Assembly: GCF_000344155.1 (NCBI RefSeq)
Contig: NZ_BAOQ01000017.1
Location: 1-64,000 of the forward strand
Direction: 5' to 3'
From: Gordonia paraffinivorans NBRC 108238
GTDB taxonomy: Bacteria; Actinomycetota; Actinomycetes; Mycobacteriales; Mycobacteriaceae
DNA length: 64,000 bases
The number at the start of each line of letters is the position of its first letter. Position 1 is the stretch's first letter. Positions 8,942-17,313 of the stretch are shown piece by piece. Below the pieces are notes generated by a model, which had not been told where the DNA came from, searched no databases, and was given only the letters and a program-made list of their open reading frames with translations. A program made the translations under genes and the position numbers.

Positions 8942-10987
8942 TTATCCGCCGATCGGCTCCGACAACGGCAGGTTCACGAAGCTCGGGCGGCTCGGGTCCA
9001 GCTGAATGTGCTGCGGCTTCAACCCCGACTCGTTGAGAAGCGGGCGCAGCGGGAGTGCCCGCGGGAAGTTCATCGCGAACACGTCCACCCGGAGACGATG
9101 ACCCGGCTTCACGATCGCCTCGGTGGGCAGCAGGCCGATGTCGACGGCCACCGGGCGGCCCGGCGCGACGCGCTGCCGCGACGACAGGGTGAGGTGGTAG
9201 ACCGGATCGATCACGTCCCCGTTCGGGGCGAACTGCGAAGCGGCGCGGTCGTATCCACGCAGCGAGGCCATCACCTGACCGGAGCTGATCACCTTCGACG
9301 TGCCGTCGGGCGCGACGTCGTTGAGGGTAGCCGTCCAATAGCCGTCGGTGGCGTCGAGCACCGCGTTGAGACGGACGTTCGCGTATCCGGACACGCTGCG
9401 CGCCTTGGTCAGCGGTGCTGTGGTGAACGACAGCGCCGCGCGTTCGGAGATGCGCGCATCGTCGGAGCAGAACGGGAAGATCGCCAGGGCGCCGGCGAAC
9501 TGCTGCGCGGCGTCGCGGGAGCACATAGGCGCGAGACCCGGCGACACGGTCAGCCGCGCATGCGACTTCGGGGCGGCGGGGCTGAGGCTGCCGTCGCGGA
9601 CCGCATGGGGCGCGGTGCCGCTACGACGATCCGACAGGTACAGGCGCTGGCGCTCCATGCCGGCGCGCGGGAACTGCTGCGCGGTGATCCAGGAGTCGCC
9701 CACCTGCTTCAGCTGAACGGGCCCGTACTCGTCGATCCCGTTGTCGATTCCCTTGAGCCACTTGTCGAACCACGCCTTCTGCAGGACGTCGAGACGCGGG
9801 GGAGTGCCCGCGCGGCCCTGCTGGCCGCCACCGATGGTGAGGTGGTAGCCGTCGCCCATGATCAGCTGCTTCTTGCCCGGCGGCAGCGGGATCTTGTTGT
9901 ACATCCGGACCTCGGAGTTGGTGAAGAGATCGAACCACCCGCCGTAGATGAACGTCGGGGTGGTGATCTTCTCCGCCCGGTCGAGCCAGGCGGTGCGGGG
10001 TTCGGAGTTCTTCTCCAGCAACGCCTTCAGGTTCTCCGGCACCGAGGGGATGTCGGGCGTCAGCAGCGCCGCCATCAGCTGCGGGTAGAAGGTCAGGGGG
10101 TCGGAGATCCTGTCCGCCAGCCACTTCCAGTCGAAGGTGCCGTTGAGCATCGACGCGACGTTGGGGATCATCTTGGTGCCGTTGACGAGTCCCAGCCACA
10201 TCGGCAGGAAGCCGACGCCCAGTCCGCCACCGGGAGCGACGATGTCGCGGATGAGGTCGCCGCCCGGCTCGACCGGGAAGATCGCCTTGAGCGCCTTCGG
10301 GTTCTTGTTGGCCGCCTGGATCTGGTTGATCGCCGAGTACGAGACGCCTGACATGCCGACCTTGCCGTCGGACCACGGTTGCCTCGACGCCCAGTCGATG
10401 ACCTCGACCGTGTCCTGCTGCTCGCGGTTCTGGAAGACGTCCCACTTGCCCTGGGAGAAGCCGGTCCCGCGGACGTCGACCACCACCTGCGTATAACCGC
10501 TGCGCACGAGGTCGAAGTCGACGGCGAAGGTCTTGGCGCCGCCGTCGCGGATGGTGTGGGCGATGTCGTTGATGCCGTCGATCGGCGTGCCCCGCAGGTT
10601 GATCGACCGCGCGATCTGCAGCAGCCACGGCTCGAGCACCGGGTGCTGGATGACCGCCGCGCTCAGCGCGGTGACCAGCTTGGTGTACGGGGTCATGGTG
10701 ACGATGACCGGCGTCTTCTTCGAGGTCGGCCGCTCGCGGGCGTCGGCGGGCCGGTAGACGTTGGCGCGCAGGACGGTGCCGTCGCTCATGCGGATCGGGA
10801 CGTCCCAGGTGGTGTTCACCCCGGCATACGGCTGCGGTCCGTCGTGGCTCGCCTGCCAGCGTGCTGCGGCCGCCCCTCCGGTGGGGCCGGTCGGCGCGGC
10901 GCCGGCCACGACCGTCGGCGCCACCAGCACCGCCACGAGCGCCACGACCCCCGCCAGCAGACGGACACTTCTCGACGACCTGCTCAT
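8942..10987 (-). CDS. exported CocE/NonD family hydrolase (X-Pro dipeptidyl-peptidase S15 type)
   Basis: This is a 681-residue secreted alpha/beta hydrolase. A signal peptide (SVRLLAGVVALVAVLVAPTV, cut near residue 30) is followed by the S15/CocE catalytic domain. It carries VVVDVRGTGFSQG, nucleophile Ser216 in GMSGVSYSA, the acid in GGWFDLF and the histidine in MGDGYHLTIGG. A C-terminal beta-sandwich follows (ending SRPSFVNLPLSEPIGG), as in cocaine esterase and X-Pro peptidases. The family cleaves esters or Pro-terminal dipeptides; secreted actinobacterial members are usually of unknown substrate. The gene is monocistronic, with a 200-bp upstream gap holding inverted repeats. It is the first core gene beside the accessory island; its stop lies a few bases from the truncated restriction gene. 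Confidence 0.85.
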   Translation of the reverse strand: MSRSSRSVRLLAGVVALVAVLVAPTVVAGAAPTGPTGGAAAARWQASHDGPQPYAGVNTTWDVPIRMSDGTVLRANVYRPADARERPTSKKTPVIVTMTPYTKLVTALSAAVIQHPVLEPWLLQIARSINLRGTPIDGINDIAHTIRDGGAKTFAVDFDLVRSGYTQVVVDVRGTGFSQGKWDVFQNREQQDTVEVIDWASRQPWSDGKVGMSGVSYSAINQIQAANKNPKALKAIFPVEPGGDLIRDIVAPGGGLGVGFLPMWLGLVNGTKMIPNVASMLNGTFDWKWLADRISDPLTFYPQLMAALLTPDIPSVPENLKALLEKNSEPRTAWLDRAEKITTPTFIYGGWFDLFTNSEVRMYNKIPLPPGKKQLIMGDGYHLTIGGGQQGRAGTPPRLDVLQKAWFDKWLKGIDNGIDEYGPVQLKQVGDSWITAQQFPRAGMERQRLYLSDRRSGTAPHAVRDGSLSPAAPKSHARLTVSPGLAPMCSRDAAQQFAGALAIFPFCSDDARISERAALSFTTAPLTKARSVSGYANVRLNAVLDATDGYWTATLNDVAPDGTSKVISSGQVMASLRGYDRAASQFAPNGDVIDPVYHLTLSSRQRVAPGRPVAVDIGLLPTEAIVKPGHRLRVDVFAMNFPRALPLRPLLNESGLKPQHIQLDPSRPSFVNLPLSEPIGG

Positions 10988-11001
10988 TCACATCCCCCGC
11001 G

Positions 11002-11085
11002 TGTGAGCGCCGCGGCGGCGTTCGCATCGCCGCGGCAGAACCGTTCAAGCGCTCACAACGTAGCACTGGCGGTGACGCGGGTCAC
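11002..11085. promoter_or_regulatory. inverted repeats upstream of the CocE-like gene
   Basis: A 9-bp inverted repeat, TGTGAGCGC (11002-11010) with GCGCTCACA (11049-11057), flanks the 5' leader of the hydrolase gene. Beyond it GTGAC-GCGG-GTCAC (11072-11085) is a perfect palindrome resembling a CRP/FNR-family half-site pair. Both lie in the 203-bp gap 10988-11190, where I see no gene. Function is inferred from symmetry and position only. Confidence 0.3.
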
Positions 11086-11190
11086 GGGTCGGTTTCGGGA
11101 GGGGGCGGTTCGGCAGTCGCGGTTGCGACCAGATCGGCTCGTCGCCGGCGATCGGCGCACCTCGGGGAACGACCGGGGACCGGTGGGCGG

Positions 11191-11868
11191 TCAGTTGAGG
11201 CTGAGGTCGATCGGATGGGTCGCGAGCAGCGGCAACGGCCAGGGCTGTCGACGCAGGACGTCGAACCAGATGTCGGTGCCGGGCGGGACCAGCACGTCGC
11301 GGGGGAGGGCCGAGGCGAGCATCCAGCTGAACCGGTCGAGTTCGTCGTCGAGCTGCCCCGCACCCCAGCCCGCGTAACCGGCGAAGATGCGCACGCCCTC
11401 GAGCAGGTTCTCCAGCGACTCGGGGTCGGCGTCGAGATCGACCAGGACGACGCGGCCGTCGACGGGCCGCAACGCCGGATGGGCCTCGACGTCGACGCCG
11501 TGCTTGCAGACGCCGAGGCACAGGGCCGCGTCCTGCTTGACCGGACCCCCCACGTACAGCGCCCGCGGCGACGCGGCGATGTCGGTCCACCGGGGGAGGA
11601 GGTTGTGCACCGCGGTCTGGCTCATGCGGTTGAGGACGACGCCGAGGCTGCCCTCCTCGTTGTGTTCGATGATGTAGACGACGGTCCGCGCGAAGGTCGG
11701 CTCGATGAGATCGGTCGAGGCGATCAGCAGTGTTCCGGGACGGACGCGCTGCGTCGGATCCTCGTCCCACGGCACGCCGGGCATGCGGCCACCGCCACCG
11801 CTTCCCGCCGGGAAGTCTCCGGGACGGAATTCCGGTGTGGGATCGTCTGCGTCGTCACCGCCGGCCAC
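11191..11868 (-). CDS. YqgE/AlgH family protein (UPF0301)
   Basis: This member of the YqgE/AlgH family has a conserved single-domain fold and no firmly established biochemical role. Diagnostic stretches are GTLLIASTDL, FARTVVYIIEHNEEGSLGVV, LNRMSQTAVHNLLPRW and YVGGPVKQDA, with RIFAGYAGWGAGQL near the C-terminus. The conserved core corresponds to about 190 residues. GTG at 11868 is my preferred start; ATG at 11784 would give 197 residues, close to family length, and GTG at 11907 is also in frame. Everything before residue ~40 is Asp/Gly/Pro-rich and unlikely to be structured. The gene is divergent from the MFS transporter, the same pairing as Rv0038/Rv0037c in M. tuberculosis. Confidence 0.85.
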   Translation of the reverse strand: MAGGDDADDPTPEFRPGDFPAGSGGGGRMPGVPWDEDPTQRVRPGTLLIASTDLIEPTFARTVVYIIEHNEEGSLGVVLNRMSQTAVHNLLPRWTDIAASPRALYVGGPVKQDAALCLGVCKHGVDVEAHPALRPVDGRVVLVDLDADPESLENLLEGVRIFAGYAGWGAGQLDDELDRFSWMLASALPRDVLVPPGTDIWFDVLRRQPWPLPLLATHPIDLSLN

Positions 11869-11948
11869 GTCACCATCATCGCACGACCGGCGCCGGAGGG
11901 GACCCACACGTTCGGGACGGACCGGTGCCGCTGAGTACGCTTGAACGG

Positions 11949-13292
11949 GTGAACCGCACCGAGGAGGACCGCCCGAGAGGGTGGTCGGTGTTCGTCGACT
12001 CGCTTCGGCATTCCCCGGGCCTCGGACGCCTCCTCTCGGTCCGTCTCACCAGCCAGATCACCGACGGCATCTTCCAGGCCGCACTGGTCGGCAGCATCCT
12101 GTTCAACCCCGAGCGGCACGCCGATCCGCTCGCCGTCGCCGGCGGCCTCGCGGTCCTGTTGCTGCCCTACTCGCTCATCGGCCCGTTCGCGGGTGCACTC
12201 CTCGATCACTGGGATCGGCGCAACGTGCTCCTGTACGCCAACGTGTTGCGGGCGGCGATCATCGGGCTCGTCGCGATCTCGGTCGCCTCGGGAGCCCCCG
12301 ACGTGGTGGTGCTGATCTCGGCCCTCGCGGCGACCGGCGCGAGCCGATTCGTGGCGGCCGGCCTGTCCGCGGGTCTGCCACACGTCGCGCGGCGGGAGGT
12401 CATCGTCGCGATGAACGCGCTGTTCACCACCCTCGGCGGGGCGATGCTGACCGTCGGACTCGGCATCACCCTCGGGCTGCGGGCGATCTTCGGCGACGAC
12501 AACTCCGGCAGCGCGCTCACGATGATCGCGGGGATCGTGCTCGCGCTGGTGTCGGGAGCGCTCGCGCACGGCTTCCCGCCGCTGCAGCTCGGCCCCGACG
12601 AACCCGACGATCCCGGACGGTCGGCGTTCCATGCGGTCTCGGTCGGGCTGTGGCACGGCGCCCGCGCGGTCGCCGAGCACAAGACGGTCGCCGCGGCGCT
12701 GTCGGCCATCGGCGCGCACCGGCTCGTGTTCGGCATGAACACCCTGATGATCCTGGTCTTCACCAAGCAGATGGGACCGGGGGACGGCCTCGACCGGGTC
12801 AGCCTGATCATCGGCTTCACCGGTGCGGGGGCGTTGCTCGCCGCCCTGGTGACGCCGATCGCGGTGGACCGCGTCGGTCGCTACCGGACGCTGATGTGCG
12901 CGTTGGCTGTTGGTGCCGTCGCCGAGGCGACGGTGTTCGGCTTCGAGTTCGCGGTGCTCTGCGGGTCGGCGTTCGTGCTGGGGCTGATCGGCCAGGTGGC
13001 CAAGCTCTGCGGCGACGTCGCGATGCAGGTCGACGTCGGCGACATGGTTCGCGGCCAGGTCTTCTCGGTGCAGGACGCGGTGTTCAACGTCGCCTACGTG
13101 GTCGCGGTGACCGCCGCCGCCCTGGCGATCCCGGCCGACGGGCACGCGCCGGTTCTGGTGGCGTTCGGGGTGGTGCTCTACATCCTCGGCATGATCGCCG
13201 TGCGCGCCCTCTACCGGCGGGTGACCATACCGGCCCTCACCCCGGAGGAGCCCGCGGCCGACGGCCGGGCCATCACCGACCGCGCCGGCTGA
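11949..13292 (+). CDS. MFS transporter
   Basis: This is a major facilitator superfamily permease of about 447 residues from GTG at 11949. It has about 12 hydrophobic segments, for example LAVLLLPYSLIGPFAGALLD, a loop motif A-like DHWDRRNVLLYANV, and late segments ALVTPIAVDRVGRYRTLM and VLVAFGVVLYILGMIAVRAL. The start codon sits about 6 nt after a TACGCT -10-like hexamer with no Shine-Dalgarno, suggesting a leaderless transcript, common in this order. It resembles the Rv0037c group of uncharacterised permeases. Substrate cannot be deduced. Its 3' end overlaps the convergent next gene by 20 bp. Confidence 0.85.
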   Translation: MNRTEEDRPRGWSVFVDSLRHSPGLGRLLSVRLTSQITDGIFQAALVGSILFNPERHADPLAVAGGLAVLLLPYSLIGPFAGALLDHWDRRNVLLYANVLRAAIIGLVAISVASGAPDVVVLISALAATGASRFVAAGLSAGLPHVARREVIVAMNALFTTLGGAMLTVGLGITLGLRAIFGDDNSGSALTMIAGIVLALVSGALAHGFPPLQLGPDEPDDPGRSAFHAVSVGLWHGARAVAEHKTVAAALSAIGAHRLVFGMNTLMILVFTKQMGPGDGLDRVSLIIGFTGAGALLAALVTPIAVDRVGRYRTLMCALAVGAVAEATVFGFEFAVLCGSAFVLGLIGQVAKLCGDVAMQVDVGDMVRGQVFSVQDAVFNVAYVVAVTAAALAIPADGHAPVLVAFGVVLYILGMIAVRALYRRVTIPALTPEEPAADGRAITDRAG

Positions 13293-13851
13293 ACCTCGGA
13301 TCCCGGCGGTCGTAGGCGGCATCGGCGGTGCCGTCGCCGTCGCGATCCACCAGCACCACGTCGGTCGTCCCGTCGCCGTCGGAGTCGACGTAGAGCCGCT
13401 CGCCGGCCAGGCGCCCGGCCTTCTCCGTCCCGACGAGTTCGGCGTCGGTGGTGCCGTCGGCGTCGAGATCGAGACGGAGCACGCGGTCGGCCGGGCGCTC
13501 GGAGGGCTGCGGGCGGTGCTCCGGCGACTCACGCGGCGTGGCGGACGGGGCGCCGGCGCCTCCTCCGCGCACCTCACCGACATCGACCGGACGGTCCCAG
13601 AGTCCGGCACCCGAATCGCGGTAGAAGGCATCGAACTGGTCGTCGTCGTCGAGGTCGAGCGCCACCGTGTCGGCGATGCCGTCGCCGTCGGAGTCCCACA
13701 TCGCATCGTCGCGACGGCCGTCGCCGTCGAAGTCGAGCCGGATGGCGTCGGGACCCGGGGCGTCCACTCCGACGGTGGTGTCGGCGGGGTCGGTCCAACG
13801 GGTCGTCGAACCGTCCCCGGGCCCGAAGAAGTACTCGATCACCGGGTCCAT
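13273..13851 (-). CDS. acidic protein with repeated DxDxDG calcium-binding-like motifs
   Basis: This is a 192-residue protein from ATG at 13851. It opens with MDPVIEYFFGPGDG and carries two clusters of aspartate-rich loops: LDFDGDGRRDDAMWDSDGDG before a Pro/Ser/Glu linker, and LDLDADGTTDAELV plus VDSDGDGTTDVVLVDRDGDG after it. DxDxDG loops bind calcium in EF-hand-like and thrombospondin type 3 repeats. No signal peptide or membrane segment is visible, so it may be cytosolic or exported by a non-classical route. It is convergent with the MFS gene (20-bp overlap) and divergent from the next gene. Function unknown. Confidence 0.75.
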   Translation of the reverse strand: MDPVIEYFFGPGDGSTTRWTDPADTTVGVDAPGPDAIRLDFDGDGRRDDAMWDSDGDGIADTVALDLDDDDQFDAFYRDSGAGLWDRPVDVGEVRGGGAGAPSATPRESPEHRPQPSERPADRVLRLDLDADGTTDAELVGTEKAGRLAGERLYVDSDGDGTTDVVLVDRDGDGTADAAYDRRDPRFSRRGR

Positions 13852-13965
13852 GAGAGTTTGGACGCAGCGGGGACCGCTCCGGTTCCACCGGACTCCGCGA
13901 ACATGCGTGCCGTGACACCCCCGCGCTGTGACCGGGGTCGCCCCGACCCGGTAAGTTGAGGCTTC

Positions 13966-15057
13966 ATGTACGTCAGCGAGCTCGGCGAGCAGTGGCACGC
14001 AGCGCGGCTGAAACCCGCCCTGGCGCATCTCGACTCCGCTACTGCGGGACGGTCGTCGTATGCGGTGATCGGCGCGATGACCGCACACCTGTGGCGCGAG
14101 ACCGAGCGCGGCTCCTACGTCGCCGCCGACGACCGGTCCGAGGAGATCGTCCGCGACACCCGGAATCTCGGCACCCTCATCGGACACACCCCGGACGAGA
14201 TCGTCTTCCGCGAGAGCGCCCGAGCCGCCCTGCGTGCGTTGCTGACCAACTGGCGACTGCCTGTCACCTCGACGGTGTGGGTGGCGAAGAACGAGTTCGG
14301 ACCGAACCTCGAGGAGTTCGAGCGCCGCGGCTACGTCGTGCGCACGATGCCTGACGCCGACTACCACGGCCACGTCGACACCGACGCACTGGAGAACATG
14401 CTCCAGTTCGAGCAGCCCGACTTCATCCACATCTGCCACATCGGCTCGATGTCGGGCGTGGTGCAACCGGTCACGAAGATCGTCGAACTCGCCCACAACG
14501 CCGGGGTCCCGGTCGTCGTGGACATGGCCCAGTCGGTCGGCCACGTCCCGACCGTCACCGGTGCCGACGTCGTCTACGGCACCAGCCGCAAATGGCTGAC
14601 CGGCCCGCGCGGCGTGGGTTTCGTCGCGGTGCGCCGGGACTCGCTGCGGCCGGTCGAGATCGACGGCTCGGACGCGTTCATCGCCGGCCGCCTCGGACTC
14701 GGCGTCGCCATCCGCGAGCTCCTCGACATCGGCCAGCAGCGCGTGTTCCGCGAGCTCGCCAAGATCGGCAAGGCCACTCGCGAACGCCTGCACGGCATCG
14801 CCAGCTGGGAGGTGCTCGAGCCGATCGACGAGCCGTCGGCCATCGTGACGCTGGCCCCGCCGCCCGGGTGGCAGTTCGAGGACGTCGCCGCCGCGCGGGA
14901 CAAGCTCCTCGACCTCGGCATCCTGGTGACCGCCGCCGACGTCTGGCGGGCGCCGCTGTCGACCGAGACCCCGGTCCTGCGGCTCAGCCCGCACCTCGAC
15001 GTGCAACGTGAGGATCTCGACCGGCTCGCCGACGCCGTGCGGACGATGGGTTACTGA
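13966..15057 (+). CDS. aminotransferase class V-fold PLP enzyme, EgtE-like
   Basis: This is a 363-residue fold-type I PLP enzyme of the cysteine desulfurase/kynureninase class. The phosphate-binding region (VFRESARAALRALL), the cofactor Asp in PVVVDMAQSVGHVP and the Schiff-base lysine in YGTSRKWLTGPRGVGF are all present. The C-terminal small domain ends with VLRLSPHLDVQREDLDRLAD. It lacks the mobile-loop cysteine of IscS/SufS and is closer to EgtE, the C-S lyase of ergothioneine synthesis, but no egtABCD genes are nearby, so the specific reaction stays open. ATG at 13966 follows a 114-bp intergenic region. Confidence 0.7.
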   Translation: MYVSELGEQWHAARLKPALAHLDSATAGRSSYAVIGAMTAHLWRETERGSYVAADDRSEEIVRDTRNLGTLIGHTPDEIVFRESARAALRALLTNWRLPVTSTVWVAKNEFGPNLEEFERRGYVVRTMPDADYHGHVDTDALENMLQFEQPDFIHICHIGSMSGVVQPVTKIVELAHNAGVPVVVDMAQSVGHVPTVTGADVVYGTSRKWLTGPRGVGFVAVRRDSLRPVEIDGSDAFIAGRLGLGVAIRELLDIGQQRVFRELAKIGKATRERLHGIASWEVLEPIDEPSAIVTLAPPPGWQFEDVAAARDKLLDLGILVTAADVWRAPLSTETPVLRLSPHLDVQREDLDRLADAVRTMGY

Positions 15058-15132
15058 GCGCGGTAGGGGTTCCGGCCCGGGGCAGGCGGCACGCGCCGCT
15101 CGTGGTCCGATCGACGTGTGGCGACGGCTTGG

Positions 15133-16674
15133 TCAGCCCACCCGGTCCAGCGCGCTCGCCACGATCTCCTCGACCGCGGGCCGTGCGGCCTCGCCATCCC
15201 GGGCGACCAGGCCGATGCGCGTGCGCCGGTGCAGGACGTCGTCGGCGTCGAGGGCACCCTCGTGGGTCACCGCGAACTCGACCTCCGCACGGGTGACGTC
15301 GATGCCGGGCGCGATCGGATCCAGCGGCCGCTCCACCGTCGCCGCGTCGACGACGGTCGGCGCCTCGCCCCCGAAGCGAGCCACCAGCGATGCGGGCAGG
15401 CCCTGCTCGCGGGGATCGCGCAGCGCGCCGACGAGGGGTGTCGTGGTGGTGACGCACTCGGACACCGACAGCGCGGTGGTCGACAGCGCCGCGTCGACGG
15501 CGTCCTGCGCCATCCGCCGGTAGGTGGTGAGCTTGCCTCCGACCACCGTCACCAGGCCGTCGCCGCGCACGCGCACGTGATGCCGGCGCGACACGTCGGC
15601 CAATCCCTCCGACGACTCGCCGTCGAGCGCGGACGGATCGTGGATGAGCGGCCGCAGACCCGCGAAGGCGCCGATGACGTCGGCGCGGTCGAGCGGTCGG
15701 GCGAGTGCGGGGTTGATCGCGTCGAGCAGGAAATCGATCTCGGAGTCGTCGGGCGCCGGGATGTCGGGGATGGGTCCGGGTGCCGCGACATCGGTGAGGC
15801 CGATGTAGACCCGTCCCAGCTGGGCCGGCAGCGCGAATACGTAGCGCGACAGCGAATCCCCCAGCGGGACGGTGAGAGCGGCGGTCGGGTTGCCCAGCCG
15901 CGCCGCGTCGACGACGAGGTGTGTTCCGCGACTTGGTGAGACGGCGATCGACGAGTCGACGGTCGCCGACCACACGCCGGTCGCGTTGACGACCATGCGC
16001 GCGCCGACGTCGAGGCTCTCGCCCGTCCGGAGGTCGGTCAGCGTCGCGCCGCGGCCGTCGACCCGGTCGGCCCGCGTGCGGGTGCAGATCAGTGCGCCGT
16101 ACGCGGCCGCGGTACGGGCGACCGCCACGACGAGACGGGCGTCGTCGACGAGCCGGCCGTCCGTGGTCGAGATGCCCCCGCGCAGTCCGTCGGGGGCGAG
16201 TGCCGGGCACCGCCCCAGGGTCTCCATCACCGACAGCCGCGCCGGCGACGGCAACAGCTCACCCGGTGTTCCGGCGTTGCGCCGCAACACATCTGCCGCT
16301 CGCATCCCGAGCAGCATGACCCTGCCGCGGCGGCCGCCGCGATCCGGCAGGATCTGACGCATCGGCGAGATCAGGTGGGGTGCGATCGAGGTCATCAGGT
16401 GATGGCGCTCGACGGCGCTCTCGCGGGCGATCCGGACGTCCCCCTTCGCGAGATAGCGCAGGCCGCCGTGGACGAGCTTGCTGCTCCACCGGGACGTGCC
16501 GGACGCGAGATCGCCCTGTTCGACGAGCGCCACGCGCAGGCCGCGGGTCACCGCGTCGAGCGCGATCCCGACGCCGGTGATGCCGCCGCCGACGACGAGG
16601 AGATCGAGGGGCGCGGCCGGATCGGCGAGCGCCTCGAGGGCCAGCCGGCGGGTGCGGGCGGACAGGGTGGCCAT
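15133..16674 (-). CDS. glpD: glycerol-3-phosphate dehydrogenase, FAD-dependent
   Basis: This enzyme oxidises sn-glycerol 3-phosphate to dihydroxyacetone phosphate at the membrane, passing electrons to the quinone pool. It has 513 residues. The N-terminal FAD dinucleotide-binding motif is VVGGGITGVGIALDAV (about residues 27-42), followed by VEQGDLASGTSRWSSKLVHG and GGLRYL, hallmark GlpD sequences. The C-terminal domain includes VVGGKLTTYRRMAQDAVD. Length and motif order match intact enzymes. The TetR gene ends 13 bp upstream on the same strand, so regulator and enzyme are probably one operon, unlike the usual GlpR arrangement. Confidence 0.93.
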   Translation of the reverse strand: MATLSARTRRLALEALADPAAPLDLLVVGGGITGVGIALDAVTRGLRVALVEQGDLASGTSRWSSKLVHGGLRYLAKGDVRIARESAVERHHLMTSIAPHLISPMRQILPDRGGRRGRVMLLGMRAADVLRRNAGTPGELLPSPARLSVMETLGRCPALAPDGLRGGISTTDGRLVDDARLVVAVARTAAAYGALICTRTRADRVDGRGATLTDLRTGESLDVGARMVVNATGVWSATVDSSIAVSPSRGTHLVVDAARLGNPTAALTVPLGDSLSRYVFALPAQLGRVYIGLTDVAAPGPIPDIPAPDDSEIDFLLDAINPALARPLDRADVIGAFAGLRPLIHDPSALDGESSEGLADVSRRHHVRVRGDGLVTVVGGKLTTYRRMAQDAVDAALSTTALSVSECVTTTTPLVGALRDPREQGLPASLVARFGGEAPTVVDAATVERPLDPIAPGIDVTRAEVEFAVTHEGALDADDVLHRRTRIGLVARDGEAARPAVEEIVASALDRVG

Positions 16675-16687
16675 CAGCGTCGCCCGG

Positions 16688-17269
16688 TCATGCGACCGGC
16701 CGGAGGTAGCCGGTGATCGCGTCGTGGAGCTCGGCGCTCCAGCCGTCGGCCAGGATGTCGGAGACGAGGGGCTCCGACTGCAGGAAGGACTGGGCGATCA
16801 ACAGGACCATCGACGCCATGCGCTTGGCGTCGCCGCGCCGGACCCGCCCCTGCTCCTGGGCGTACGCCAACATGTCGGACAGCGTCGCCAGGACACCCTG
16901 CTGGCTGGTGCCCAGGCGTTCGAAGACGTAGGGGGACATCAGGTCTCGCTGTTCTCGCCACAGCGACGAGAGGAGTTCGCTGTCCCGCAGCGCCGAGACC
17001 ACCTCGATGATCAGGTCGGCCAGGGCGTCGAGATCGGCCGGCGGCCCCGCGTCGCCGACGACCGCGTCGACGATGGAGAGCACCTCGCGCGTCAGCAGGC
17101 CGCGCAGGATCTCGGAGATGTCCGGCCAACGCCGGTAGACAGTGGGACGGCTGACCCCGGCCCGCCGTGCCACCTCCGAGACGGTCACCCTGCGACCGCC
17201 GCTGCGGAGCAGGCATTCCCGCGCCGCGTCCAGTACGAGATCGCCGATCTCTCCGTTACGGATTGACAT
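16688..17269 (-). CDS. TetR family transcriptional regulator, cotranscribed with glpD
   Basis: This is a 193-residue TetR-type repressor. The DNA-binding N-terminus is VTVSEVARRAGVSRPTVYRR (residues about 28-47), a textbook TetR helix-turn-helix, and the C-terminal ligand domain is helical and unrecognised. It sits 13 bp before glpD on the same strand and is divergent from the lipid kinase gene. A pair of inverted repeats covers its start and the 44-bp divergent gap, so it probably controls itself, glpD and possibly the kinase. A glycerolipid-related ligand would fit the neighbours but is only inference. Confidence 0.88.
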   Translation of the reverse strand: MSIRNGEIGDLVLDAARECLLRSGGRRVTVSEVARRAGVSRPTVYRRWPDISEILRGLLTREVLSIVDAVVGDAGPPADLDALADLIIEVVSALRDSELLSSLWREQRDLMSPYVFERLGTSQQGVLATLSDMLAYAQEQGRVRRGDAKRMASMVLLIAQSFLQSEPLVSDILADGWSAELHDAITGYLRPVA

Positions 17270-17297
17270 GATGTGTAAAACTGTAACGGATCACACA
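17253..17297. promoter_or_regulatory. putative TetR operator between the glpD regulator and the lipid kinase gene
   Basis: Two nested inverted repeats occur in the divergent region: CCGTTAC (17253-17259) with GTAACGG (17283-17289), and TGTGT (17272-17276) with ACACA (17293-17297). The first half-site lies inside the regulator's first codons. The symmetry and position suit autoregulation by the TetR protein. Confidence 0.35.
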
Positions 17298-17313
17298 ACC
17301 GGCGGGGGGCTGG

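Noticed and set aside
8946..9524. N-terminal extension of the restriction-gene frame into the hydrolase gene
   Set aside because: It is an out-of-frame reading of the hydrolase coding sequence (Arg-rich), not part of the restriction protein.
8885..10351. 488-codon plus-strand frame opposite the CocE-like gene
   Set aside because: It is antisense to an intact, motif-bearing gene and its product is Arg/Gly/His-rich.
11724..13706. 660-codon minus-strand frame across the MFS gene
   Set aside because: It is antisense to a transporter with clear membrane helices; only the part 13273-13851 in a different frame is a gene.
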